Part shown: positions 26,263 through 37,245 of the stretch, piece by piece
Numbering within the stretch: the first letter of the stretch is position 1
Layout: every line of letters starts with the position of its first letter
Assembly: GCA_009741485.1 (NCBI GenBank)
Contig: CM019219.1
Coordinates: forward strand, 2,145,998 to 2,209,997
Reading direction: 5' to 3'
DNA: 64,000 nucleotides
Source of the DNA: Malurus cyaneus samueli
Taxonomy: Eukaryota > Chordata > Aves > Passeriformes > Maluridae
Notes under the pieces: model-generated
Seen by the model: the letters and a program-made list of their open reading frames with translations, nothing else
What the model was told of the DNA's origin: nothing
Databases searched by the model: none
Translations under genes and position numbers: made by a program

Positions 26263-26440
26263 TTTTCCAGGAGAAATAGATCCACAGATAAAGCTGCTTA
26301 AGACAGAGAAATCATTGATTATCAAGGAATAAAAGATTCTCAACTTCCCACTCATGGCTTTTTCAATATCAACAAGAAAATGATTCTTTAGGGAAATTTG
26401 TCAGTGTGTTCTCCTATATTTCCCCAAGTGGGAAAAAAGG
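26263..26440 (+). repeat. dispersed direct repeat, copy 1
   Basis: A 178-base segment beginning TTTTCCAGGAGAAA and ending CCCCAAGTGGGAAAAAAG recurs in the same orientation at 29625-29802 with moderate substitution. It may be part of an unrecognised interspersed repeat or a local segmental duplication. Confidence 0.85.
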
Positions 26441-26626
26441 GAGCTCAGGTTCTCCTTTCCAGAACTTTTGTGTTTAGGAAGGATGGAGGAGCCTCTCTGC
26501 TGCCTTCTGTGCAGCTTCCCTGACGCTCCCAGCGTGGCTCCAATTGATGATTCCAAGCCATTCATCCCTTCCCTGTCCTCTGCAGTGGGAAAAGCCATCC
26601 TGGCTGACCTCGTGTCTGTTTTGCAG

Positions 26627-26822
26627 CTGAAGCCAGCGGGGATTTCTTGCCGAGAGTCCAGCAATTCCTGCGACCTGCCCGAGTTCTGCACGGGGGCCAG
26701 CCCGCAGTGCCCGGCCAACGTGTACCTGCACGACGGGCACCCGTGCCATGGTGTGGATGGCTACTGCTACAACGGCATCTGCCAGACCCACGAGCAGCAG
26801 TGCATCACCCTCTGGGGCCCAG
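26627..26822 (+). CDS. ADAM12: ADAM12 exon: end of disintegrin, start of cysteine-rich domain
   Basis: This encodes 65 codons plus one base. The disintegrin loop reads [16 protein letters not shown]. There is no RGD at the tip, and an unpaired-type Cys sits there instead, as in most ADAMs; ADAM12 is known to bind integrins without RGD. The following stretch, [14 protein letters not shown] through [13 protein letters not shown], opens the cysteine-rich domain, and the exon closes with LWGP. The acceptor is TTTTGCAG and the donor is CAG/GTGAGC. The leftover base G is completed as Gly by the next exon, 7.4 kb away. Confidence 0.96.
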
Positions 26823-28461
26823 GTGAGCCCAGGCTGGGATGGAGGCTCTGGAAAATCGGGATCTGCAGGTGTTTTGTGCATTTCTGTGAATAATAATTTG
26901 TGCATTTCTGTGATTCGTGCTCGCTGTGATTCGCTGTCGTGTTCGCTTCTGGCAGCAGCAGGAGATGAGATTTGTGCTTTGCAACACGCTGCAGATGGAG
27001 AGGTGAACTCAGACAAATCATTTTCATGATTTTGATGTGATTTTCAGTGGCCTGATGTCACCCCATAAAGCGCTGAACGCTCCTGACAGGTTGAAATCAC
27101 ATCCCTTCTCAGGCTGCTGTGTAAAGCTTCCTCCTGTGCTCTAAACAGCTCATCTGCAAAACAGATGTGTCTGCTGCATCCCCAGCCAGGGCTCAGCTTT
27201 TGACACTCCTGGATCAGGGTGTGTGTTTGATTAACTGGTGTCACCTGTAAACTGCCTCCTGACAGTGCTTTCAGCAGCCTGGGCACTGAAGCAGAAAGGG
27301 ATTTTATTCTCCCGTGGGAATTTGCTTCCATTCTGCAGCAGTCTGGAGCCATGGGCTCTTGAGCTGTTCTCAGCATCTATCCCAGGAAAGGTATTCACCT
27401 TTCTGTAAAGCCCTGTGGCCCTTCCACTGCAGTGCAAGTGTTGACTCAGCACTTTGCTGGGAATCCAAGTCTCCTTTGGCATCTCTGACCCTTTCTGTCA
27501 AATTTGAAAACCATTTACCTCTCCTGAGGAGATGCATCATTTAGAGAGAGGTGTAATTATTCCTTTTAAACTGACTTTTCCATCTCCCTTCATCTGTTTC
27601 AGTTCAGTATCTCTCTTCTTTTCACTCTGCCCCAAAACTTCTGGATCAGTATAATGGCAGATGTTTCCCTTGGTCAAAACCCTCCCCAGAAGGGAAGGGT
27701 GATTCTACCTAAGAATTTATTTGTTTCCTTCCCAGAGAACATGAACTTTTCCAATTTCTCCTTAAAAGAGCATTAAATCATCTCAAGAACCAACCCCAGT
27801 GGTACAAACAGCAGGTCAGCTTGGCCATGTGGGTACAGGAACACATCCAGGAGGAATTCCAGCTCAAAATTCACCTCCTCACGTGGAACAAGGTGTGCCT
27901 CTGATCCACTGCCCCAAATCCCACATGCCTTGTAGGGTTGATACGAGCTCATGGAGCCATGGACAATTAGATCCTCCAGGTTTAGTCATCCTGGGAGTTC
28001 TAATCCCTGGATACAGAGGTATTTTCTCTTGTAGGAAGCAAAAATCTCCTCCTGAACCAGTTTCCCATGCTGTGGAAAGTTGCAGGGTGTGAGAGAAATT
28101 CCTCTAAAGGTCAGGGAGCTGAGTTGCTGCAGCTCCTGGCCAGCTTTGGTTCCTGACACAGCAATTCCACCAAAGCCATGACCTCCCCCAGTTCTTTCTT
28201 GTCTTCCTTCTTGGGCCTGTTCCATGTGGGCACTGCTGTCATGGAGGCTCCAATCATCCAGGGAGGCTGTGGGGTCTGTTTATGGGAAAGATGTTTGGTT
28301 AAGGACAGAGTTCAGACAGGCATTTACTGGGATACTCTTGGGTTTTGTCTTGGGAAGGCCCAAGGAGAAGGATTTTAAAAAGGGAGGGTGGGACATGACC
28401 AAAACTGAATTGAAAGTCTTAATTCTTGCCATGTTTTTGGAAAAATTAAAAAATTAGAAAT

Positions 28462-28592
28462 AATCACAGAATGGTTTGGGTTGGAAGGGACATCAGAGAT
28501 CATCTCATTCCATCCCTTGCCATGGGCAAGGATACCTTCCACTCTCCCAGGCTGCTCCAAGCCCTGTCCAGCTGGCCTTGGACACTTCAAAT
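28462..28592 (-). mobile_element. CR1 LINE 3'-end fragment, antisense
   Basis: It begins AATCACAGAATGGTTTGGGT and contains CCATCCCTTGCCATGGGCAA and CCAGGCTGCTCCAAGCCC, the reverse complement of the CR1 3' region. Confidence 0.9.
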
Positions 28593-29624
28593 AACGCCAC
28601 TGTTCTGGATTTAAACTGTAGGGATGTGAATATTCACTGCTCTATCACACATCTGGCTGAGTATGAGCTGGCAGATGTGGGGTGGAATAGGAAGAGAGTC
28701 ACACAGTCAGAAAAATATCGTGGCACAGATTAAAAAAAAACCATTTCAGCGTCGCTCGCAGCACAAAGAGAGATTTGACATCCTAAGATGTTGTCTCTGG
28801 ACTTTGTATCAAAAATATACATTGGAACCTTTTAAAAGATTGTTGTATCTGATTGGAACTGTTTTTAACAACGGCCTGTGTTAGAGTGAAGAAGTTTTGT
28901 GGTTTAAAAAATGAGATCTCCCCTATCAAGGAAAAACAGATCACAATTCATTTTTATTCTATCCCTGTTTTCTTCTTCCCAGTAGCAGAAAGCCATGCAG
29001 AACAAAATACAATAACTTTTCCTAAAATAATATTCACTGTTCTGAATTCCTTATTAATGTCTTCCCTTGTACATCTTTCTTTATTCATCAGGTTACAGAT
29101 GTCCAGAAGCCCAATGATAAATGTCAATCTTCATATTTTTAGATCTATTTAAAGGAAAATGATGAACACTGTCAGAGCTTGTTTATATTAGGCTGAGCAG
29201 TAGGAACCTGTTTCCAGAAAAGCGCTTGCATTTCCTTGGGGTTGTTTTTGTTCCTTTCAACACAGTAATTCAGATAAAATAGAGGAATTTTTTTTTTTTT
29301 TCTTCTCTTTCCTGTCTGCATGGAAAGCTTGGTGGGAAGGAGAAGGGAAGAGCTCCTGGGGACAATCTCTGAAAATAGCCATGAATTCCTCTTAGAGACC
29401 AAGTTGATTCCAGTCTGCTCCCAGAACACCCAGAGTTCCCTGTTCTCTCTCTCTCTCACCATAATTCATGTCATTTTTATCCTTGAGGAGCAGGAATTGC
29501 TTGTGACCTTTTTTGTTCCATATTCAAAAATACCAAATTGCACTGATCTGACCTATTGATAGCGGAGTGACTGAAAAATACATCAAGAGTGATGCTTTGT
29601 GTGATGTCTGTGGCTCCGTTGGCA

Positions 29625-29802
29625 TTTTCCAGGAGAAACAGATCCACAGATAAAGCTGCCTAAGACAGAGAAATCATTGATTACCAAGGGATAAAAGATT
29701 CTCAACTTTTGGCTCGTGGCTTTTTCACTATTGACAAGAAAATGATTCTTTAGGGGGGTTTGTCAGTGTGTTTTCCTATACTTCCCCAAGTGGGGAAAAA
29801 AG
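29625..29802 (+). repeat. dispersed direct repeat, copy 2
   Basis: This is the second copy of the segment at 26263-26440, same orientation, 3.4 kb downstream. Shared blocks include CCACAGATAAAGCTGC, AGACAGAGAAATCATTGATT and AAGAAAATGATTCTTTAGG. Confidence 0.85.
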
Positions 29803-31861
29803 CAATGATTTTGGGGAGTCAATGGCAGGCATTGATTTAATAATTAGAACCCTTTTAAATGAGTTTTATGGACATGGCCATTTGCTCAGGCAGGAGCATT
29901 CTTAATTTAGATGTCAATATTTGTTATGGGGGGCCTGTTGCTGAGTGAGAACCTTGCAGGTTTTTCCAGGTACAACCCTACAGAGACAAAACAAATGGGT
30001 TGGGCTGCCCATCTCAGATATCTGACCAAACTGTGGCTAACAGGGTTTGGAAAAAAATGCTGATTATCCCAGCACTGCAATGATCTGAACTCAGTGAAAT
30101 CAAACTGTTTTGATCATTGCAGATTTATGGGCAGGCCTTTTCTTCTGGAGATGTGAAAGATATTAAACCATATTCTCAAGGGTGGTGACATCATCCTCCC
30201 TAAATGCAAAAAAAATTTTTTTTTTCCTCAACCCCATCTTGTTCTTACCCAGACAGAGCAGGGATCATCACCAGGATGGGGAGAGAGGCTGAGGGCAGCT
30301 TATGGAACATTTGCTTTGCCTCACCAGTGCAGCAAAACAAACTTAATGAGCTGAAACCAGGATCACACGACAGAGAACTGTGCTTCTGATGCTCATATTT
30401 ATTTGCACAGTTGTTCATGGCTCTGGCTGGCACAGCCTGAGCAGCACAACTCCAGCCTGTTACTCAGAGCTTGTTTGTTCTCCTCTCCCCACCCACGGAC
30501 AGTTGGGAACTGAGCTGAAATATCTTCCTTTGCTGCTGTCAGCCTGATGGAGGATGTTTCTCTTGTTTGTGGAATCAGCACCATGGTCAGAAATTTCCCT
30601 CTTTCCCATCTCAGCTGGTCTGAAATGACACAGTGCTTCTGTGCCCTGCAACATCTATTTTTTTATCATTTCCATTTTTTTGCACGCTGCACAGGCAAAG
30701 AAGCGGGCTCATCAATATACACGTTTGGAGAAAAAACAAAAGCAGTCTCCAGGCTGCCAACTGCAGTGCTGAGCTTTGACCTTCTGCAGCTTCCAAGGGC
30801 TGATTGAATCCCTTGGACGAGGTTTGGCGTGGATGGGCTGACAGGACCTTAATTACGGGGTCATGATACTGTAATTACCAATGGCAAAGCAAAATCAACT
30901 CTGCTCATCCAGCTCAAAGCACTTAATAACCACCAGAAAGCTTTCACAAATCGTTCTGCCTCTGCCTGCAGAGGTAGAAAATAGAGGAAGACAGGGCTTT
31001 CTGCTTCTGTTTATGTGGTGCAGTTGTGATAAATGGGTTTCCTCCAGGAACACAGCATTACAATTCCCTTCCTTAAGCAGCCTCTGAAAACCTCCTTTTA
31101 ACTTGGTAGCTCCATCTGTTCGGCATCTTACACTCTGCTATGTTTTCATCCACAAAAAAAAAGTCCAAATATTGTGAGAAGCCAGTGGGGAGAGGGAGCA
31201 GCCATCTGAATCCCAAGCAGCAGCGTGTCTTGGTTGGGTACCAAGGGCAGGAATTGAAGGAGGGTTTTGGTTTCCAAGCTGCAGCTGATCATTGGGTACC
31301 AGGTGTTTTCACACACAGCCTGCTCTGAGCCTGGCAGGGGAGGGCTTTTTTGTGCTCCATGAGATCCTTTTTCTTGTCAAATGTTATTAGTGGGAGTTCA
31401 AGCTCAGTGTCTGAGCCCTGCAAGGACGTTGCAGATGTGTTTTCCTTCCTGCGGGCTGCGTTCCATCATCCCTGCAACGCTCGGCTTCTGCGTTCAGGAA
31501 AAAAAAAAATCAACCACACAAAAAATGCGAGTTCATCAGGAGAAAGAGAAATACCTTGAACTCAGTTATTCAGCGAGCCCTTTCCCTTTTCAACACCTTT
31601 TCAGAACAAGCCTTTGTTCTGTGTCTCGCGCTCAGAACACAGGACATGAGCGTTCATTTGGATTTTGGTGGCTTGGGGAGCCACACACCAGGGAGGGGAC
31701 AGCGTGTCTGGGCTCTGGGCTGCTCTGCCACATCTCCTGGGAGCCTCCAGCCACTGCAATTCCATGGCATCAGCTGGGCCAGCTGGGTCACCACACTGCT
31801 GGCCAGAAACAGAGACCCAGAGCAGCTGGGTACCACCAGGGATGCACACGCTGCTCTGTAC

Positions 31862-32052
31862 TCATGGGGGAGGAAAAGCAGTTTCAGGAAAAGCAGTTTA
31901 AAAAAAAAAACAGTTTGAGAAATAGCAGTTTTAGAAAAAGCGGCTCTAGGAAAAGCCATTCTAGAAAAAGCAGTTTGATAAAAAGCCATTTCAGAAAAAG
32001 CAGTTTTAGAAAGAACAGTTTTAGAAAAACCAGTTTCAGAAAAAGCAGCTTT
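31862..32052 (+). repeat. minisatellite, 15-bp unit, about 12 copies
   Basis: Variants of AGAAAAAGCAGTTTT are repeated about twelve times. Because 15 is a multiple of three, one + frame stays open as repeated SFRKS-type pentapeptides, but there is no start, splice or conservation evidence that this is translated. Confidence 0.9.
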
Positions 32053-33790
32053 CCTTGGCCTCTTGCTCACAGCAGGTTTCTCCCCTCCCCTCCCCAGCCC
32101 TCCTAAAGCTGCTGTAGAATATGCACATGGTGATGTTTGTCTCAAGCTGAACATGAATGTGCCAGCCTTGGAAAGATGAGGAAGGATCCACATGCTGAAA
32201 ATGGAAATTTGACTTTTGCTTTTTTTGCACAGCGCCCTGTCTCGATGCTTGTGTTGATTTTTTGATTATTGCTTGAACTTTAATGAAAAAGAATTGAAAG
32301 AATCCTGTTTGAGTCCTTTTTAATAGTTTCAGGCTTGAAAAAATATTCCGAACTCAGCAAGCTTGATCGTAATCTTCCAAAGAATTTCAAGCTCTTGTCC
32401 TTCTCCCCAGGGAACCAACAGCTCATATTCTGTTCCTTCTGTGCTTTTCTTTCTGAATTTTCCACTTTCAGCATGTAAAAATGTTAGAAGGAAAAGAGGG
32501 TGCCATCTTAAGCCTCTCCAAGTTTTAGTATTTTGTCCTTAATAGCATTAGATTGCTGTTCAGCAGTATATAGTATTAGTCAAGCTTCTGACTATGAAAT
32601 GCAGATAATTAATTTAAGTTTTAATCTCTGAGTTATTTGTGAAAGGATCCACACTGGCTGGAAGTTTTACAGTCATATTTGTGTTTTCTTCTCCAGGAAT
32701 CTGACCCCCCTTTTTTTTATTTTAAAGAGAAAAAAGAACATTCTTTTCTCTTTGAAGGTTTTCAAATTAAATCTTCAGGCTGGCTTAAATAAATGCTATG
32801 TTTTACCCACAGTTAGAGGCATACACAATTGGAAGTGGCTCAAAACATTTGACAAAATGTAGCATTAGTTGAAATATTCTGTCTGTGGTGAAGATGTGGA
32901 AATGGGATATTCTCAGCCTTTGGGCTATCACATCATTTGCTGCCAAGTTCTTTTTGCTTTAGTTTGGCTGATCTATCAAAAGCACAGAAGTGTAGCTGGC
33001 AGGTCTCTGATCAGGGTTTCAGCCAGAGCATCTCCTCAGCTCTTTTTCTCCTCAGAGCCCATCTCCCTGCTGAAACCTTGGTGGTGACTGGATGGTGCTG
33101 TTAATCATTTTCACAGAAAGGAAATATGGAGCAGCAAAGAGCCCTAACAAAGGGCCTCTTAATCTTGCAAGAAGCAGCAATTATTGGCTGGAAACAAAAG
33201 CCACACTTTGCTGTAGAACAAAGGGATTAAATTTCAGCACACAGACTAATGAACTGCTGCAGCAGTCAAACCTGGGGACCAGATCCTTCACCTCTTCCAC
33301 GCTCCAGATGAAGATGCATCTTCTAGAAAATATTCCATAGCTGGATATAATCCGGGGGAAATGGGCAGGAGGTTGTGTGTATAAAGCACTCTTTAACTTC
33401 TGAAGAGCAGGGATGAGCAGTTTGCCTGCCTGAGCTTTTTTCAGCCCTGCTCCCACCGGGGAAGTTACTTTGCCATTAGGACTTGTCTCTGTCAGAAAAG
33501 AACACATTGGATAAGAACCAAATGCTGCCTATGCTGCCTGTCCTGCCAGATTCCCACCTGTCCCACCATGGTGGAAAGAACCCTTTTTTGCTGTCAGCTT
33601 TTCCTTTCAACAGGGGATGTCCTGAGGATTAAGGTGGGATGGGTTCCTTTCCTCTCCCCAGTACTTCAGCCTGAGTTAACAGCAGCACGTTTCCCTTTGC
33701 CCTGCCAGGTCCTCACATCTTTTCACCCACTTTACAGCTGGATTTTTCCTTTTTCCTTGTTCTGAATTGCAGTCAAACAGGGCCTTTCTC

Positions 33791-33846
33791 TTTGGGGTCT
33801 CACTGAAACCAAAAAGAATCTTCTTTGGGGTCTCACTGAAACCACG
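33791..33846 (+). repeat. two-copy tandem repeat, 33-bp period
   Basis: TTTGGGGTCTCACTGAAACC occurs at 33791 and 33824. Confidence 0.85.
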
Positions 33847-34200
33847 TGGACTCCGCAAAAAGAAGGGAGTTGGCCTTTGTCTGTCTCCACCAAATAAGAT
33901 TTGGCATTTGCTGAGTTTCTGAGTCCTAGGAGGGTTGGCAAGAGGGCTCTCACCTCCAGAAATCCTGGAGGAGATGGAGTTCTGCCTTGTCTGTCGCTCA
34001 GCACTGCCAAGAGAGACAAACACCGCCAGCAATCCCACACAGCCGGCTCTGCCATCAGCATGCGGATCCCACACCGCACTTCGGGCTTCATCAGCATGCA
34101 GCTCACATCCCCCCTTTCCCCTACAGCACCAGCAGAGCTCAAAGGAAATTATTAAAACCACCTTGTACGAGATGGAAGTTCTGATTAGGGTTTGTTTCAG

Positions 34201-34309
34201 GTGCAAAGCCGGCTCCTGGGATCTGCTTCGAGAGAGTCAACTCCGCCGGCGATCCCTACGGCAACTGCGGCAAAGACTCCAAAAGCTCCTTTGCTAAATG
34301 TGAACCCAG
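34201..34309 (+). CDS. ADAM12: ADAM12 exon: cysteine-rich domain, part 1
   Basis: The first two bases complete the Gly codon begun in the previous exon, 35 full codons follow, and two bases of an Arg codon end the exon. The protein runs AKPAPGICFERVNSAGDPYG, then NCGKDSKSSFAKCEP. This matches the ADAM cysteine-rich domain, which supports cell adhesion through syndecans in ADAM12. The acceptor is GTTTCAG and the donor is CAG/GTAAGG. An 89-base intron separates it from the next exon. Confidence 0.96.
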
Positions 34310-34398
34310 GTAAGGGCTGTCCCTACAAACACCTGCAGGGCTCTGGGAGAGGGCTCAGAAGGATTTATTTAACCTTTGGCTGTGTTTGTTCCCGCCAG

Positions 34399-34597
34399 GG
34401 ATGCCAAGTGTGGGAAGATCCAGTGCCAAGGGGGAGCCAACCGGCCGGTGATTGGTACCAATGCTGTTTCCATAGAAACCAACATCCCGCTGCAGGAGGG
34501 AGGCAAAATCCTGTGCCGTGGCACCCACGTCTACCTGGGGGATGACATGCCCGATCCCGGGCTGGTGCTGGCAGGAACCAAGTGTGAAGATGGAAAA
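34399..34597 (+). CDS. ADAM12: ADAM12 exon: cysteine-rich domain, part 2
   Basis: One base completes Arg and 66 codons follow, ending on a codon boundary. The stretch DAKCGKIQCQGGANRPVIGT leads to TNIPLQEGGKILCRGTH, then LGDDMPDPGLVLAGTKC. This is the conserved core of the ADAM cysteine-rich domain, including the hypervariable region. The acceptor is CCGCCAG and the donor is AAA/GTAAGA. It ends with EDGK, to which the next exon adds ICLN. Confidence 0.96.
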
Positions 34598-34779
34598 GTA
34601 AGAGTCTGGAATGTTCCCAGAGAGGGAGAGCGTCACTCCCCTCATTCTGACAAGTGTTTTGTGCTAAACGCGCTTCTTTTTTTGTTTGGGATTTTGTTTT
34701 TTTGCAAAATAATTGCTTCCCGTGCTCAGACTGAGATAATTTTGACCCTTCTGGCCACTGTTCTGGATTAGGGATTTGT

Positions 34780-34892
34780 AGATAAAAATCTGAGCAACCT
34801 GGTCTGGTGGAAGGTGTCTCTTGCCACGACAAGGGATTGAAAATAGATGATCTTGAAGGTCCCTTCCAACCCAGCCCATCCTGGGATTCTGT
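34780..34892 (+). mobile_element. CR1 LINE 3'-end fragment
   Basis: It contains GGTGGAAGGTGTCTCTTGCC in diverged form, then GATCTTGAAGGTCCCTTCCA and ACCCAGCCCATCCTGGGATT, the usual CR1 tail. It is strongly 5' truncated. Confidence 0.85.
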
Positions 34893-36927
34893 GCAATGCA
34901 GGTTGCTGAAATTCATACCTGATTTTTCTGGGGACAGTCCCAAGTGTTTGCCCATGGAGGTTTGAGGTTTTCTGTAAATAAGTACAGCAAAATCTATTGC
35001 AGGCCTATTAGTGAATTTCTGAGTTCAATATATTCCCTATCCCAGTGTCTGTGGCATTACAAGATTGCCATTAACTTCACTTTGAAACTTTAGGCTTCAA
35101 AATGTATTTTATCTTCTGATTATTCCTCCTCACTTCTTTTTTTTCATGCTGGAAATCCTAGCTCTCTATGAACTCCTAAAAAATTATAAACACATTGATG
35201 CTCAGCCATCAAAAGTGATTTTTGCAAACTTTGTGAATTATCCACTGTGAACGCAGCCCAGATTTCACATGGCTGCCTCATTCTACGTTTTTCTTTTGTG
35301 AGGAAATGAACTGAGAGGATGGGAGGCAGCAATGAGTTTACAGGGGGAGGAGGAAGGGAAAGCAGCCCAAGAAATTGAAATGAAGGAGGTTTCCTTACCC
35401 TCAGTGGATTGCTTGCAAAAAAAGGAGGAAAAACAAGTTCTTTGATAATTTGTGGCAAACTCAAGCAAGCCTGTGAATTTCTGAAAGTTTTTGAATCACG
35501 TTGGATTATCCCACTGCAGTGGAAACAGGTCTGAAATCATAGTGAAACCACAGCTCTGCTCCAGGAAAACAACCCTTCCAACATTCCTAAGTCAATCTGT
35601 TCAAAAATGTCTTTTCAAAAGCAACTCAGTGCTGAGAAAGCGCCCCATTATGTTTTACTAATGAGTATTTAATCTTTCTAATCTATCTAATCATACCCAT
35701 GCACGCTATAGAATACACAGGCTAATACTTCTGAAATTGTATGTTTCACTTGGAGGACATTAGTGCATTTGTATTATGGATTAAGAATATGAATTTAAAC
35801 ATTCTTGGGTTTTCTCAACTGGAGATGCACAATTTGAAACGCAGCCATTTTCAGTGTGATCAGAATTCTGGGAGCTGCTGCACCGTGAATATTTGAATTG
35901 TGAATACTGCTGTAATCAGACCATATTCTCTCCATGCCTGCATGTTGATGCCAATTCACTCTAATTTCCTTTCCATTTTTCCTTCTCCCCAGGGGATAAG
36001 TGCCCTGATTAAGCATCCCTGTCGCCTCCTTCAACACTGTTCCCAGCCTAATGCTAATTATTGTGACTGACTTTTAGTACTACTGAACTGCACTGCAGTT
36101 AAACATGAGCAAAAATGTGCAGTGTGGGGCTTTTTGACCTTTTTTTGTTGTCAGCCTAGTACAGGAACAGTTATTCCAGTCCTAATTTCTTCTTTTTTTG
36201 GTTTTGAGTGGGGTAACTTCTCATCACTGACGTCCTCATCAGTTGTGTGGTTGTTTGATGTTGTTATTACCCAGCACTAATCTTGCTTAACCTCAATTTT
36301 CAGCTCCATTGGCAGAGTAAAGTTTATCTGCCATGACTGGAAAACAAACAAAAAAACCCCATTGAATTTTATTCCCGTGCATATGCTATTTGTTTACTTC
36401 CATTTCCCATAAATATTAAATGTTAAATGTGCTTGGTTTATATTTGACACACAAAAAAATGGTTTATCTGGGAAAAACTTATAAATTTCTTGGTTTTTCT
36501 GGAAAACAATGATGAGCACCCATATATCAATAACCTCACTTAAATATTCACCTCTCCTGGGTCCAGATTCTGTGCTGGAATGAAAAATATTTCACTGTTG
36601 ATATAAACAGAACTTTCATAATTTAAACTTTGAGGATCTAAAGCTTTCCTTGAGGAATCATCTGCTGCAGTGAAGACACGAAGGCAGACACTGCAGGCAC
36701 CTGAAGAATCCTGGAAAAAAAAATGCAAATTACTGATTTTTAAATTGCCTTAAAAACCTCCCAAACCCCAGGGTCTCCCCAGGAGTTCCACTTCAGTGGA
36801 ATTGTGAGGGTTTGCTGGCACAAGCTCAGCATATCAACCACTATGAGCTGAGTGTGGAACCCAGGGATGGACAGGAGAGCAGAATTCACCTTCCATAGAT
36901 TTGGGTTTCATAGATTTAAAAAGGGCT

Positions 36928-37033
36928 GAGAAGAAGAAGGAGAAGGAGGAGAAACAGAAGAAGAGGAAGAAGAAGAAGAGAAAGAAGAAGAAGAAGAGGA
37001 GAAAGAAGAAGGAGAGGAGAAAAAAGAAGAAGA
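36928..37033 (+). repeat. polypurine (GAA/GGA)n tract
   Basis: About 106 bases of A and G only, apart from one C, made of GAAGAA and GAGGAG units. Such homopurine mirror-like tracts can form triplex DNA, and GAA expansions are known to slow transcription. Confidence 0.9.
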
Positions 37034-37167
37034 CACCTAATTGGGATGTTCTTTGTGCAATATAATTTATATATTTGTGTGTTGGGGAATGTTTAACTGC
37101 TAAAAGGAGGGATGTGGTGCCCTGGGAGCTCTGTTCCTGTTCAAACTCCTGTCCCCTCGTTTTGCAG

Positions 37168-37245
37168 ATCTGCCTGAACCGTCGGTGCCAGAACACGAGC
37201 ATTTTTGGGGTCCATAAATGTGCCACCAAGTGCCACGGCCGTGGG
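37168..37245 (+). CDS. ADAM12: ADAM12 exon: end of cysteine-rich domain, start of EGF-like module
   Basis: Exactly 26 codons, in phase at both ends: ICLNRRCQNTSIFGVHKC followed by ATKCHGRG. The first part closes the cysteine-rich domain. CHGRG begins the EGF-like module, which is completed by the next exon with [11 protein letters not shown] is a potential N-glycosylation site. The acceptor is TTTTGCAG and the donor is GGG/GTAAGC. Confidence 0.96.

Larger units (their letters stand above)
26823..34200 (+). other. ADAM12: ADAM12 intron (7.4 kb)
   Basis: It contains an antisense CR1 fragment (28462-28592), the second copy of the 178-bp repeat (29625-29802), a 15-bp minisatellite (31862-32052) and a two-copy 33-bp repeat (33791-33846). 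I see no exon. Open frames such as 31381-32106 owe their length to the minisatellite. Confidence 0.85.
34598..37167 (+). other. ADAM12: ADAM12 intron (2.6 kb)
   Basis: It holds a CR1 fragment (34780-34892) and a polypurine tract (36928-37033) that ends 134 bases before the next exon. No other structure is recognised. Confidence 0.8.
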
